A DNA stretch of 64,000 nt from Labilibaculum filiforme (GCF_002843315.1 NZ_MVDD01000013.1:56774-120773); one strand, 5' to 3'; positions 10,001-18,458 are shown, counted from the first letter of the stretch. Program-made: numbers and translations. The notes: generated by a model not told the origin, from the letters alone.

Positions 10001-10394
10001 GGAACGAGGAGGTGTTTTAGGTGCTATGGAAACCATGTATCAGCGTAGTAAAATACAATCAGAATCTCTTCAGTACGAGAGTTTGAAACATAGTGGAGGA
10101 TTGCCAATTGTAGGTGTGAATACCTTTTTAAGCTCAAAAGGATCGCCAACGGTTCAACCAAAAGAAGTCATTCGTTCCGATGAGGAAGAGAAGGTCAATC
10201 AGGTGAAATTCAAAGAGTTAATATTGTTGAATCAAAAAGAAAAAGCAAGACAAGTACTAGAAGATTTGAAAAACGTTGCATTGAAGAATGAAAATGTATT
10301 TGAATCACTAATGGAAGTCTGTAAATATTGTACATTAGGTCAGGTAACCAATGCTTTGTACGAAGTGGGTGGACAATATAGAAGAAATATGTAA
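7044..10394 (+). CDS. icmF: Fused isobutyryl-CoA mutase IcmF (adenosylcobalamin dependent)
   Basis: The 1116-residue protein has the IcmF order: cobalamin-binding domain (about 12-140, with D23-G-H25 supplying the lower-axial His), MeaI-type G-protein chaperone (about 195-400, P-loop GTGGAGKS at 202-209, base-specificity motif NKFD), linker, then the TIM-barrel mutase (about 530-1050). Two residues separate isobutyryl- from methylmalonyl-CoA mutases. The Tyr of the MCM RQYAG motif is Phe here (F579 in RMFAGEG), and the substrate-carboxylate Arg is Gln (Q765 in DQAQNT). Both match IcmF. It interconverts isobutyryl-CoA and n-butyryl-CoA, linking valine breakdown to the butyrate route (butyryl-CoA dehydrogenase, butyrate kinase). 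Isovaleryl/pivalyl-CoA is a known side activity of the family. Confidence 0.93.
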   Translation: MTTNTTYKLKNTVRIVTATSLFDGHDASINIMRRIIQASGAEVIHLGHNRSVEEIVNCAIQEDVQSIAISSYQGGHMEFFKYMYDLLQQKKAGHIQIFGGGGGVILPSEIKELEAYGIAGLYSPDDGRKLGLQGMINEVLEKSDYSLNEFKLPKIADITSSNVNVLARLITLAEHDLLQDSDLYLEVKNHAKVNHTPVIGITGTGGAGKSSLTDELIRRIHIDYPELKLAILSVDPSRKKSGGALLGDRIRMNAINHPNIYLRSLATRRANLALSKHVDDAFILMKSAGFDCIFLESSGIGQSDTEIVDHSDVKLYVMTPDFGAATQLEKIDMLDFADLIAINKFDKQGAQDALRDVKKQYQRNNLLWDRNPDDMPVYGTVASQFNDHGVNELYRALIKLLTTRNASRFSQNAKLLLEASQKIEIVPPARVRYLSEISETVRRYNRKAEEQSELADQLYTLDKSSKIISEEDVKGFLLSKSLSLSKEFKHQNIIDTWDEKKKKYKDDIFRYKVRGKELSVETHFETLSHSKIPKIVLPAYRSWGDIVKWNLKENVPGEFPYAAGVFPFKREGEDPTRMFAGEGSPERTNKRFHYLAKGQPAIRLSTAFDSVTLYGADPDYRPDIYGKVGNAGVSVASLDDAKKLYSGFDLCDSKTSVSMTINGPAPMLVAYYMNVAIDQECEKYIRKNGLEEELKVKLEVIFSGKEIVGYVGDLPDGNNGLGLMLLGVTGDQVLPADVYQKIKEETICKIRGTVQADMLKEDQAQNTCIFSIDFALKMMGDIQQYFIENQVRNFYSVSISGYHIAEAGANPITQLAFTLSNGFTLVEYYLSRGMKIDDFAPNLSFFFSNGMDPEYTVIGRVARIIWAKTMKYLYKANSRSQKLKYHIQTSGRSLHAQEIEFNDIRTTLQALTGIYDNCNSLHTNAYDEAITTPTEESVRRAMAIQLIINKELGLAKNQNPLQGSFIIEELTDLVEEAVLVEFDRLTERGGVLGAMETMYQRSKIQSESLQYESLKHSGGLPIVGVNTFLSSKGSPTVQPKEVIRSDEEEKVNQVKFKELILLNQKEKARQVLEDLKNVALKNENVFESLMEVCKYCTLGQVTNALYEVGGQYRRNM

Positions 10395-10405
10395 TTATTT
10401 TGTAG

Positions 10406-10425
10406 GGACACAAGATCTTGTGTCC
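10406..10425. repeat. Perfect 20-base palindrome between icmF and the carboxylase gene
   Basis: GGACACAAGATCTTGTGTCC reads identically on both strands and lies 12 bases after the icmF stop. It is followed by a run of A, not T, on the + strand, so it is not a usual terminator. It may be a small dispersed palindromic repeat or an mRNA processing hairpin. Confidence 0.6.
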
Positions 10426-10445
10426 GTGTTAAAAAAAATATAGAC

Positions 10446-12053
10446 GTGAATCAAATAGAATCAAAAGTAAACGTGAAATCGCCGGATTTCATAGAGAATA
10501 AGAAGTGCTACGAGAAATTGATGGAGGAATATCGCCATCGATTAAAAACCATATTGCATGGTGTTGACGAAAAAGCCAAAGAGCGTCATTTAAAGCGTGG
10601 TAAGTTATTGGTAAGAGATCGTATAGAGCTATTGTTGGATAAGAATACTCCATTTTTGGAACTATCTGCTATGGCAGCTTACAATCAATATGAGAACCAG
10701 TTTCCTTCAGCTGGAATTGTGACAGGTATTGGAGTTATTCATGGTCGTGAATGTATTATTGTTGCCAACGATGCTACGGTAAAGGGTGGAACTTATATCA
10801 AAGAAACCATTAAAAAGCACATTCGGGCGCAAGAGATTGCCATGGAAAATCATTTGCCATGTATTTATATGGTCGATTCGGGTGGTGTTTTTCTACCCGA
10901 GCAGTCGAAGGTATTCCCGGATAAGTACGATTTTGGACGATTTTTCTTCAATCAGTCTAAAATGTCGGCCAAAGGGATTCCACAAATTTCCATTGTAATG
11001 GGATCTTGTACTGCAGGTGGTGCTTATGTGCCTGCCATGAGCGACGAAACTATAATCGTGAAAGGACAGGGAACTATTTTTATTGGCGGACCACCATTGG
11101 TAAAGGCAGCAACCGGAGAGGATGTTACAGCTGAAGAGTTGGGCGGTGCTGATATGCATACTTCTGTTTCTGGAGTTGCTGATCATCTGGCGGAAGATGA
11201 CCGACATGCGGTTCAGATTTGTAGAAATATATTTGAATCGATGCCGAAGGTGCGAAAATATGGACCAGAGAGGGAAAAAGTAAAAGCTCCAGCATATTCT
11301 GCTGATGAACTATATGGATTAGCTCCAATTGATTTGAAAAAGCCAGTTGATGCTAGAGAATTGATTGCTAGAATTGTAGATGGAAGTTCTTTTCATGAAT
11401 TTAAAGAACGTTATGCTCCGACAATTGTCACTGGGTTCGCAAAAATCATGGGTTTTCCGGTTGGAATAATTGCAAACAATGGTATTATTTTTTCCGAAAC
11501 ATCGTTGAAAGCAGCTCATTTTATTGAATTGTGCAGTTTTAGAAAGATTCCATTGGTATTTCTACAGAACATTACTGGTTTTATGGTGGGGAAAGAATAC
11601 GAACACAAAGGAATTGCTCGCGATGGAGCCAAAATGGTTCATGCGGTTGCTAATGCTCAGGTTCCTAAATTTACTGTAATTGTTGGTGGGTCGTTTGGTG
11701 CTGGAAATTACGCGATGGCAGGAAGGGCTTACGAACCAAGGTTACTATTTATGTGGCCCAATGCCAAGATTTCGGTAATGGGTGGCGAACAGGCTGCAGG
11801 GGTTTTGTTGCAGGTAAAGGAAGATCAATTGAAGAAGCGAGGAACAGAATTTCTTGAAGAAGAACAAAACCAGTTGAAAGAAAGCATTTTAAAGAAATAT
11901 GAAGAGGAGGGTTCTGCTTATTATAGTACTTCTCGTTTGTGGGATGATGGGATTATTGATCCTGCAGATACTCGAAAAGTTTTGGCAATGGGAATTGCTG
12001 CTTCCGTAAATAAGGAGTTCGGTGAGCCCAATTTTGGCGTGTTTAGAATGTAA
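10446..12053 (+). CDS. mccB: 3-methylcrotonyl-CoA carboxylase, carboxyltransferase (beta) subunit
   Basis: The 535-residue protein matches the MCC/geranyl-CoA carboxylase carboxyltransferase family: GGTYIKETIKKHIRAQEIA, MVDSGGVFLPEQ, IVMGSCTAGGAYVPAMSDE, and the C-terminal FGAGNYAMAGRAYEPRLLF and NAKISVMGGEQAAGVL. It moves CO2 from carboxybiotin to 3-methylcrotonyl-CoA in leucine degradation. The reading frame opens with GTG at 10446, the only sensible start after the palindrome, so initiation may be weaker than for its neighbours. Its biotin-bearing partner is at 14282-16297; the two are separated by a transposase-containing repeat region and the hydratase gene. Confidence 0.9.
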   Translation: MNQIESKVNVKSPDFIENKKCYEKLMEEYRHRLKTILHGVDEKAKERHLKRGKLLVRDRIELLLDKNTPFLELSAMAAYNQYENQFPSAGIVTGIGVIHGRECIIVANDATVKGGTYIKETIKKHIRAQEIAMENHLPCIYMVDSGGVFLPEQSKVFPDKYDFGRFFFNQSKMSAKGIPQISIVMGSCTAGGAYVPAMSDETIIVKGQGTIFIGGPPLVKAATGEDVTAEELGGADMHTSVSGVADHLAEDDRHAVQICRNIFESMPKVRKYGPEREKVKAPAYSADELYGLAPIDLKKPVDARELIARIVDGSSFHEFKERYAPTIVTGFAKIMGFPVGIIANNGIIFSETSLKAAHFIELCSFRKIPLVFLQNITGFMVGKEYEHKGIARDGAKMVHAVANAQVPKFTVIVGGSFGAGNYAMAGRAYEPRLLFMWPNAKISVMGGEQAAGVLLQVKEDQLKKRGTEFLEEEQNQLKESILKKYEEEGSAYYSTSRLWDDGIIDPADTRKVLAMGIAASVNKEFGEPNFGVFRM

Positions 12054-12090
12054 TTCGACGCAGATTATTAATTAATTGTTGTAGTAGCAT

Positions 12091-12489
12091 AAAGGATAAT
12101 GTCGCCCCGCTGGGGCTTTAACTAATGATAATGCTTATTTCTACCATAATATTGCTCCTCTGGGGCTGAAATAAGGATATGTATTTTGTGGTGAATAAGA
12201 GAAGATTAGAGTTGTTTAGGGATGGGAAATATAAACTTGTGCCGTAGGTACAAAATTATGGTAGAAATAAATTAATCGGATTAGAAAAGCACTGTAGGTG
12301 CGATATTATATTAGCTGATGAAATGTTCAAGGGTAAAATTCATCGCATACAACGATGTTGATATATCATTGAAATAAAATACATAATATGAGAATAGAAT
12401 TTTTAGTAGGAATGAAGAAAATATTTGTGCCGTAGGTACAACATTATGGTAGAAAATAGTCAAATGTGATCAGTAAGCGCCGTAGGTGC
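12091..12489 (+). repeat. REP-type hairpin array, left flank of the transposase
   Basis: Six short imperfect palindromes with 3-base loops are spread over 400 bases: GCCCCGCTGGGGC (12104-12116), GCTCCTCTGGGGC (12154-12166), GTGCCGTAGGTAC (12239-12251 and 12427-12439), GCACTGTAGGTGC (12289-12301) and GCGCCGTAGGTGC (12477-12489). Most are followed by conserved linkers such as ATTATGGTAGAA or GATATTAT. They form two classes, loop GTA and loop GCT/TCT. Stem bases differ between copies while pairing is kept. The rest of 12054-12518 holds no gene I can support. Confidence 0.85.
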
Positions 12490-12518
12490 GATATTATAAC
12501 GAATAAAATAAGCTTAGC

Positions 12519-13010
12519 ATGGCAAATACCTATACACAAATAAATGTACATGCGATATTCTCCGTTAAAGGACGAGAGAATGTTTTACGAGACGGTTTTC
12601 GAGAAGATTTATTCAAATATATTTCTGGGATTCTGAATAACAATGGTCAGTATTCTTTAGCTGTAAATGGTCATTTAGATCATGTTCATATCTTTTTTGA
12701 ATTGAGTCCTACTATGGCTTTGTCGGATATTTTAAGAATTGTAAAAACGAATTCGTCAAAATGGATTAATCAAGAAAAATTAGTGAAAGGGAAGTTTTCT
12801 TGGCAATCGGGATATGGTGCATTCTCATATTCACGTTCTCAGCGAAACAACGTTATTAAGTACATTATGAACCAGAAAGAACACCATGAGAACAAAACAT
12901 TTAAACAAGAGTATTTGGAATTATTAGAAAAGTTTGAGATTCCATTTGAAGGGGATTATATATTTGATTTTATTGATGTCAAGGATAATGTCGCCCCGCT
13001 GGGGCTTTAG
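12519..13010 (+). CDS. REP-associated tyrosine transposase (RAYT, IS200/Y1 type)
   Basis: The 163-residue protein has the Y1 transposase fold: N-terminal YTQINVHAIFSVKGRE, the HUH metal motif H55-V-H57 (DHVHIFFEL) and the catalytic Tyr, most likely Y115 in NVIKYIMNQKEHH. Enzymes of this type nick and join single-stranded hairpins, and the RAYT branch is linked to REP palindromes. Both sides of the gene carry such palindromes. The last codons (VAPLGL then TAG) are written by the right-flank hairpin itself at 12993-13005. All key residues are present, so it may be active. It sits between two leucine-degradation genes without breaking either. Confidence 0.9.
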   Translation: MANTYTQINVHAIFSVKGRENVLRDGFREDLFKYISGILNNNGQYSLAVNGHLDHVHIFFELSPTMALSDILRIVKTNSSKWINQEKLVKGKFSWQSGYGAFSYSRSQRNNVIKYIMNQKEHHENKTFKQEYLELLEKFEIPFEGDYIFDFIDVKDNVAPLGL

Positions 13011-13291
13011 CCAACGGTGATGCATATTTCTATCATAATATTGCCCCTCTGGGGCTGAAAAATCATTAATTGGGTATGATTTTTTAAATTAAGGATCCTT
13101 TTGTGCCGTAGGTACAATATTATGGTAGAATAAAAGAAATGTATATAGTAAGCGCCGTAGGTGCGACAATATGGTAGAACCGAAGGTGCGATAATATGGT
13201 AGTTGTGTCAGAGATACAACATTATGGTAGAATAAAAGAAATGTAAATAGTAAGCGCCGTAGGTGCGATAATATGGTAGAAACGTAGTTTC
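12981..13291 (+). repeat. REP-type hairpin array, right flank of the transposase
   Basis: The hairpins are GCCCCGCTGGGGC (12993-13005, inside the transposase 3' end), GCCCCTCTGGGGC (13043-13055), GTGCCGTAGGTAC (13103-13115), GCGCCGTAGGTGC (13152-13164 and 13254-13266), TTGTGTCAGAGATACAA (about 13203-13219) and GAAACGTAGTTTC (13279-13291). The left pair with its spacer repeats the left-flank pair at 12091-12170. The array ends 16 bases before the hydratase start, so it forms that gene's 5' untranslated region. No gene other than the transposase end lies here. Confidence 0.85.
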
Positions 13292-13307
13292 GAAATTAGA
13301 TGTAAAA

Positions 13308-14108
13308 ATGAAAGAATTTAAAACAATAGAATTTAATATTGAAGACAAGATAGGAACAATAACCTTGAATCGTCCGGACATTCATAATGCCTTTAATGAG
13401 GTGATGATTGCCGAAATAATTGACTGCTTCGAAGAAATCGAACAAATGAATTACGATACCATTCGTGTGGTGATGATGAAGGGCAAAGGGAAATCATTTT
13501 GTGCCGGAGCCGATTTAACATGGATGAAAGACGTTGCAAACTATTCATATCAGGAAAATTACTTGGAGAGTTACAAGCTTTCGATGTGCTTTAATGCCGT
13601 TTATTCCTGCAAGTTCCCAACCATTGCTATGGTGCATGGTGCGGCTATTGGTGGTGCAAATGGTTTATTGGCAGCTTGCGATTTTGTATTGGCAAATAAG
13701 AATACAGTCTTCTCGTTAAGCGAGGTGAAAATTGGAATTGTTCCGGCTTGTATTTCACCTTACGTGATGAAGCGGGTTGGCGAATACAAATCGAAAGAGT
13801 TGATGCTTACCGGAATGAGATTCAATGGGAAAGAGGCTCATAAAGCAGGTTTGGTGAATTGGTCGGGCGGAGAAAAAAAGTTAGAGGACAAATTGAAAGA
13901 TTTGATTTCAAAATTAAAATCCAGTGGTCCAATTGCAGTATCTACTTGTAAACAATTACTTTACGATGTTGAGAATGTGTGGAATCACCAGGAAGCTATG
14001 GAAAATACAGCGAAGATGATTGCTGAGCTTCGTCAATCGCCAGAAGGTCAGGAAGGAATGAGTTCATTCTTAGAGAAACGCAAACCCAATTGGACGGAAA
14101 ATAATTAA
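13308..14108 (+). CDS. liuC: Enoyl-CoA hydratase family, probable methylglutaconyl-CoA hydratase
   Basis: The 266-residue crotonase-fold protein has GKGKSFCAGADLTWM (first oxyanion-hole segment) and VHGAAIGGANGLLAACDF (second), followed by SEVKIGIVPACISPYV. Its place between the two subunits of methylcrotonyl-CoA carboxylase makes hydration of 3-methylglutaconyl-CoA to HMG-CoA the most likely reaction; the sequence alone would also fit a general short-chain enoyl-CoA hydratase. The start ATG at 13308 comes directly after the right REP array, so its message leader is rich in hairpins. Confidence 0.82.
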   Translation: MKEFKTIEFNIEDKIGTITLNRPDIHNAFNEVMIAEIIDCFEEIEQMNYDTIRVVMMKGKGKSFCAGADLTWMKDVANYSYQENYLESYKLSMCFNAVYSCKFPTIAMVHGAAIGGANGLLAACDFVLANKNTVFSLSEVKIGIVPACISPYVMKRVGEYKSKELMLTGMRFNGKEAHKAGLVNWSGGEKKLEDKLKDLISKLKSSGPIAVSTCKQLLYDVENVWNHQEAMENTAKMIAELRQSPEGQEGMSSFLEKRKPNWTENN

Positions 14109-14281
14109 CAATTAATAATTAAGAATGAAAAATTATGATTTGAAGCATAAGTAACTGAATTAGTAACACCTTGATATCTAGTAGGAGGTTATTGTTCAGG
14201 GTTTTGATTGTAAAACTATGCAGGTTTTAATAATTTTTATGAATTAACAATTATTCATTGATAATTACTAATTAATTTAAG

Positions 14282-16297
14282 ATGTACTATAAAAGACTAT
14301 TAATCGCGAATCGTGGCGAAATTGCTCTTCGAATTATGCGCACAGCAAAAGATTTGGGCATACATACTATCGTTGTGTATTCCGAACTCGATCGTCAGGC
14401 AGAGCATGTGTTGCAAGCTGATGAGGCTTATTCACTGAAGGGAAATAATCTGCAGGAAACTTATCTAAATACCAATCAGATTATTGAAATTGCACGCAGG
14501 GCTAATGCTGATGCCATTCACCCAGGATACGGTTTTTTAGCCGAGAATGCAGTTTTTTCTCAATTATGTGCCGATAATGAGATGGACTTTGTGGGACCAG
14601 ATGCAAATGCGATCGAATTAATGGGAAATAAGGTAAATGCTCGTGAATTTGCCAAATCGATAGGTGTTCCGGTCTTGGAAGGAGTTGTGGGTGACTCGAA
14701 TAAATTAATAGAGGAAGCCAAGGAAATGCAGTTTCCACTTTTAATTAAAGCTGCAGCCGGTGGTGGTGGTAAGGGAATGCGAATTGTTCATAAAAAAGAA
14801 GAATTACAGAGCGCTTTGGATTCTACATCGCGCGAAGCTTTAAGCTATTTTGGAGATGGTACCGTTCTAATAGAAAGATACATTCAGAATCCTCGACATA
14901 TCGAAGTTCAGGTATTAGCAGATAAACATGGAAATGTGGTGCATTTATTTGAGCGGGAGTGTTCCATACAAAGGCGCTTTCAAAAAGTGATTGAGGAAGC
15001 TCCTTCGCCAACATTAACGCCCGAATTGAGGAAAGAAATGGGCAATATGGCTGTTTTCTTAGCTCAGGAAATGAATTATACCAATGCAGGAACTATAGAG
15101 TTTTTGGTGGATGAGGAATTGAATTACTACTTTTTGGAGATGAACACTAGAATTCAGGTGGAACATCCAGTAACAGAAATGATTACGGGGATCGATTTAG
15201 TAGAACAACAGTTGTCGATCGCTTCGGGGCGTAAGTTAAAGTTAAAGCAAGAAGATATGCGTATAAAAGGGCATGCTATCGAAGCTAGAATTTATGCAGA
15301 AGATCCTGAAAACGAATTCATTCCATCGCCAGGTGAAATTAGTTTTTACAAAGCGCCAAAATTGTTTGATGGTCGACTGCGTCTCGATTCAGCAATTGTT
15401 GGGCCATGTACGATTCATCCGGATTACGATCCGATGATCGCAAAATTGATTGTTTGGGATGAAAATAGAGATTTAGCCATTGAAGGATTGCATCATGCTT
15501 TACACAATTATGAGATACACGGGATTAAGAATAATATCATGTATCTACATACTTTATTGAATACCAGCTTCTTTAAGCAAAATAATATTTCAACTCATTT
15601 TTGTCAGGATCATAACGATGAACTGATGCGAAAGATGAAGGAAGATAAATTGGAAATACCTGCTATTCTTTTTCAAATCAGCTTTGCTTTGTTTGAATTG
15701 AATAGGGAAAAGGCAAATTCTGTTTGGGAAGAAATTGGTTATTGGCGACAACAAGGTACCAAGCTTCGGATTGTGGATGATGAAATAATAGATATTGAAA
15801 TAAGAAGTGAAAATCCATGTGAGCTTGTAATTTCTGATAGGGTTTATTGTGTTGAAAATGTGATAATTGATGGCAATCAACTAATGTTAGAGTTTAACGG
15901 TGTTAGATATTTGTTTTACCGATCGAAATATTCTGATGGCCAAAGCTTTTTGAGCTGTAATGGGATTGTTCGGGAAATGATGAGATGGTCGGAGATTCAA
16001 TCGAGTATTGAAAATACGGGTGTTTCGGAACGAAAAGAAAGCGATGGAAGTATTATATCTCCAATGCCTGGTAAAGTGGTGAAAATTGAAGTTGCGGAGG
16101 GACAGAAGGTTGCTAAAGGCGATGTTTTGATGATTGTAGAAGCAATGAAGATGGAAAATAGCATACGTGCTCCTTTCGAAGCAATAATTGAAACTGTTTT
16201 TGTGAGTGAGGGAGATCAGGTGCAAAACAGAATGAAATTAATGCACTTGAAGGAAACAAGTAAGAATCCAATAGAAAATAAGGAAGAAATGGTTTAA
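14282..16297 (+). CDS. mccA: 3-methylcrotonyl-CoA carboxylase, biotin carboxylase/BCCP (alpha) subunit
   Basis: The 671-residue protein begins KRLLIANRGEIALRIMRTAK (biotin carboxylase N-domain). It contains the ATP-grasp loop KAAAGGGGKGMR, ERECSIQRRFQKVIEEAPSP, the EMNTRIQVEHPVTE active-site block, and a C-terminal biotinyl domain with VEAMKMEN, where K623 carries biotin. It carboxylates biotin at the cost of ATP for the MccB subunit encoded at 10446. The length and the middle linker fit acyl-CoA carboxylase alpha subunits; the gene context favours 3-methylcrotonyl-CoA over propionyl- or acetyl-CoA. The 173 bases before it are AT-rich with no clear signal. Confidence 0.88.
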   Translation: MYYKRLLIANRGEIALRIMRTAKDLGIHTIVVYSELDRQAEHVLQADEAYSLKGNNLQETYLNTNQIIEIARRANADAIHPGYGFLAENAVFSQLCADNEMDFVGPDANAIELMGNKVNAREFAKSIGVPVLEGVVGDSNKLIEEAKEMQFPLLIKAAAGGGGKGMRIVHKKEELQSALDSTSREALSYFGDGTVLIERYIQNPRHIEVQVLADKHGNVVHLFERECSIQRRFQKVIEEAPSPTLTPELRKEMGNMAVFLAQEMNYTNAGTIEFLVDEELNYYFLEMNTRIQVEHPVTEMITGIDLVEQQLSIASGRKLKLKQEDMRIKGHAIEARIYAEDPENEFIPSPGEISFYKAPKLFDGRLRLDSAIVGPCTIHPDYDPMIAKLIVWDENRDLAIEGLHHALHNYEIHGIKNNIMYLHTLLNTSFFKQNNISTHFCQDHNDELMRKMKEDKLEIPAILFQISFALFELNREKANSVWEEIGYWRQQGTKLRIVDDEIIDIEIRSENPCELVISDRVYCVENVIIDGNQLMLEFNGVRYLFYRSKYSDGQSFLSCNGIVREMMRWSEIQSSIENTGVSERKESDGSIISPMPGKVVKIEVAEGQKVAKGDVLMIVEAMKMENSIRAPFEAIIETVFVSEGDQVQNRMKLMHLKETSKNPIENKEEMV

Positions 16298-16429
16298 TTC
16301 CTTGGATAATTAAGGTTTCAAATTAATAGTAATAAGCCGAATATCAGATAGTAAGTAATTATAAGTAGATGTATTGGAAAAAAGATTAATCACACGTCTC
16401 GATTTTAGAATCTAGAGCTAATTTATTAA

Positions 16430-16524
16430 AATATGAAACGTCCATGTCAAAGCAATTTTAACACACAGGGGAATGATTATCCCAACATGGTAAGTTCCAT
16501 ATGGCAAAGACATAAAATAATAAT
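16430..16524 (+). repeat. Start-codon-linked hairpin repeat, copy A (95 bp)
   Basis: One unit begins AATATGAAACGTCCATG and ends AATAATAATCAT directly at the ATG (16528-16530) of the next gene. The outer arms ATATGAAACGTCCATG and CATGGTAAGTTCCATAT pair with an internal loop, and a smaller GGGA/TCCC hairpin sits inside. Related units are at 27786-27977, 49224-49317 and 52571-52760. In this copy the frame from the first ATG stays open for 32 codons and stops with TGA overlapping the downstream ATG. Confidence 0.9.
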
Positions 16525-16527
16525 CAT

Positions 16528-18345
16528 ATGAAAAACAAAATCAGAATTGCAAATGCAGGTGGTTTCTGGGGCGACGACCTCGGAGTACTTCGAAGACAGT
16601 TGGAAGGTGGAGATGTGGATTACATATCGTCCGATTTTTTGGCTGAAGTAACAATGAGCATTCTTCGTAAGCAACAGTTGAAAGACGAATCTTTGGGCTA
16701 TGTTACTGATTTTGTGGATCAAATAGTAGATGTAGCGGATTTAATGAAGGAAAAGGGCGTTAGAATGATTACAAATGCCGGGGGAATAAATCCAATAGGT
16801 TGTGCTCGTAAAATTCTCTCGGAATTGAAAAAGAAAGGGGTGTCGATTAAAATTGCTGTGGTCGAAGGGGATAATATCATTGAAAGAATAGACGAGTTTT
16901 ATCCTGGTAAAACCAGTTTTAAGAACATGGATACCGGTGAGGATTTTAAAGACATTTTCGAGAACATACAAAGTGCAAATATTTATTTAGGCGTTCCACC
17001 TTTATTAAAGGCTTTGGAAAGCGGTGCCGATTTAATATTGGCGGGTCGGGTAACCGATACTTCAGTAACAATGGCTCCTATGATTTACGAATTAGGATGG
17101 AAATTGGATGATTGGGACAAGTTAGCCGCAGGTTTAATTGCCGGTCATATTATTGAATGTGGGGCGCAGTCAACAGGTGGAAATTTTACCGATTGGCAAA
17201 AAGTAAAACGATGGGATAACATGGGATATCCTATTGTTGAAATGAATAAAAATGGAGAGTTTTTAGTCTATAAGCATGAGAATACGGGCGGTTTAATTAG
17301 TATAGACACAATTCGCGAGCAATTGGTATACGAAATGGGTAATCCCGATCAATATATTAGTCCGGATGTGGTGGCTGATTTTAGTCAATTGAAACTAGAA
17401 TTGATTGGAGAAAATAAAGTATTGGTAAAGAATGCAAAAGGGCATCCATCTACTCCGTATTTAAAAGTTTCGATGGCATTTGAGGATGGTTATAAAGCAA
17501 CAAGTTCGATTGTTATAAGTGGCGGAAAAGTATTGATTAAAGCACAGGAGTTCGAGAAAATATTTTGGCAACGGTTAAAGCACACTTATTTAAAGAAAAA
17601 CACCGAATTTGTAGGATATAATTCTTGCCATCAACATTTGGCGGAAGATATTAATCCGAATGAAATTTTATTGCGCTTATCGGTTTACGATACCAATGTT
17701 GAAAAGATTAAGGATTTTTCGATGAGTATTGCTCCTCTAATTTTGAGCGGACCTCCGGGAGTTGCTGTAACAGGAGGTAGAGCGCGAATGCAACAAGTAA
17801 TTACGTATTGGCCAACATTAATTCCTAAAACTTGTATTTCTTCGATGGTTTATGTGTTGGATAAAGAAGGAGAAATTAAATTTAGTTCCGAAATACCTTC
17901 TGTTCTAGGAAATGAACAGGAATTAGTAGCCAAGAAAGCATCGAATTCTTCTACCAATAATCAGAATAAAGAAAAAGGTGTAAAAATGTGTGCTGTACCT
18001 ATCCGAGAAATTTGTCTCGCTCGTTCCGGCGATAAAGGTGATACAGTAAATATTGGAGTATTGGCTCGTTCTAAAGAAGTATACCACTTCATAAAGCAGG
18101 AATTAACATCGGAACGAATCGCAGATCTGTTTTTAGGTTTGTCAAAGGGAAAAGTAACAAGATTCGAAATCGACAATTTAATGGCTTTGAACTTTTTATT
18201 AGAGGAAGCTTTGGATGGTGGAGGAACAAAATCATTAATGATTGATGCTCAGGGTAAAACATTCGCATCAGCACTTTTAAATCAAGAAATTGTAGTTCCT
18301 GAAGAAGTTCTTTCGTCTATTTCATCGGAGGAGTTTCAAAAATAA
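16528..18345 (+). CDS. AtuA-like protein (DUF1446) with C-terminal AtuA-like domain
   Basis: The 605-residue protein starts KIRIANAGGFWGDDLGVLRRQLEGG, typical of the DUF1446/AtuA family (acyclic terpene utilisation). It continues with ADLILAGRVTDTSVTMAPM and the GAQSTGGNFTDW segment. From about residue 490 a second small domain follows, starting IREICLARSGDKGDTVNIGVLARS, which is often a separate protein (AtuB-like half) and is fused here. The biochemical role of the family is not established; it recurs in leucine, terpene and branched acyl-CoA degradation clusters, as here between mccA and an acyl-CoA dehydrogenase. The ATG lies exactly at the end of hairpin repeat A. Confidence 0.85.
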   Translation: MKNKIRIANAGGFWGDDLGVLRRQLEGGDVDYISSDFLAEVTMSILRKQQLKDESLGYVTDFVDQIVDVADLMKEKGVRMITNAGGINPIGCARKILSELKKKGVSIKIAVVEGDNIIERIDEFYPGKTSFKNMDTGEDFKDIFENIQSANIYLGVPPLLKALESGADLILAGRVTDTSVTMAPMIYELGWKLDDWDKLAAGLIAGHIIECGAQSTGGNFTDWQKVKRWDNMGYPIVEMNKNGEFLVYKHENTGGLISIDTIREQLVYEMGNPDQYISPDVVADFSQLKLELIGENKVLVKNAKGHPSTPYLKVSMAFEDGYKATSSIVISGGKVLIKAQEFEKIFWQRLKHTYLKKNTEFVGYNSCHQHLAEDINPNEILLRLSVYDTNVEKIKDFSMSIAPLILSGPPGVAVTGGRARMQQVITYWPTLIPKTCISSMVYVLDKEGEIKFSSEIPSVLGNEQELVAKKASNSSTNNQNKEKGVKMCAVPIREICLARSGDKGDTVNIGVLARSKEVYHFIKQELTSERIADLFLGLSKGKVTRFEIDNLMALNFLLEEALDGGGTKSLMIDAQGKTFASALLNQEIVVPEEVLSSISSEEFQK

Positions 18346-18458
18346 ATCAGAATGGAATTTGCGAAATCATTGATAGTTGCTAACTTAATCAAAGGGAATT
18401 AAAAGCTTTGCGAATGGTAAAGCTCTGATACATTGCCGATAAAACTAAATGCGATTAT

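Noticed and set aside
7044..10394. Methylmalonyl-CoA mutase or pivalyl-CoA mutase annotation
   Set aside because: Fused domain order plus Phe579/Gln765 match IcmF; nothing in the sequence specifically supports the pivalyl-CoA type as the main activity.
12054..13307. Possible CRISPR-like array because of many short repeats
   Set aside because: Repeat units are mini-palindromes with irregular spacing and no uniform spacers, no cas genes nearby, and a RAYT transposase lies in the middle.
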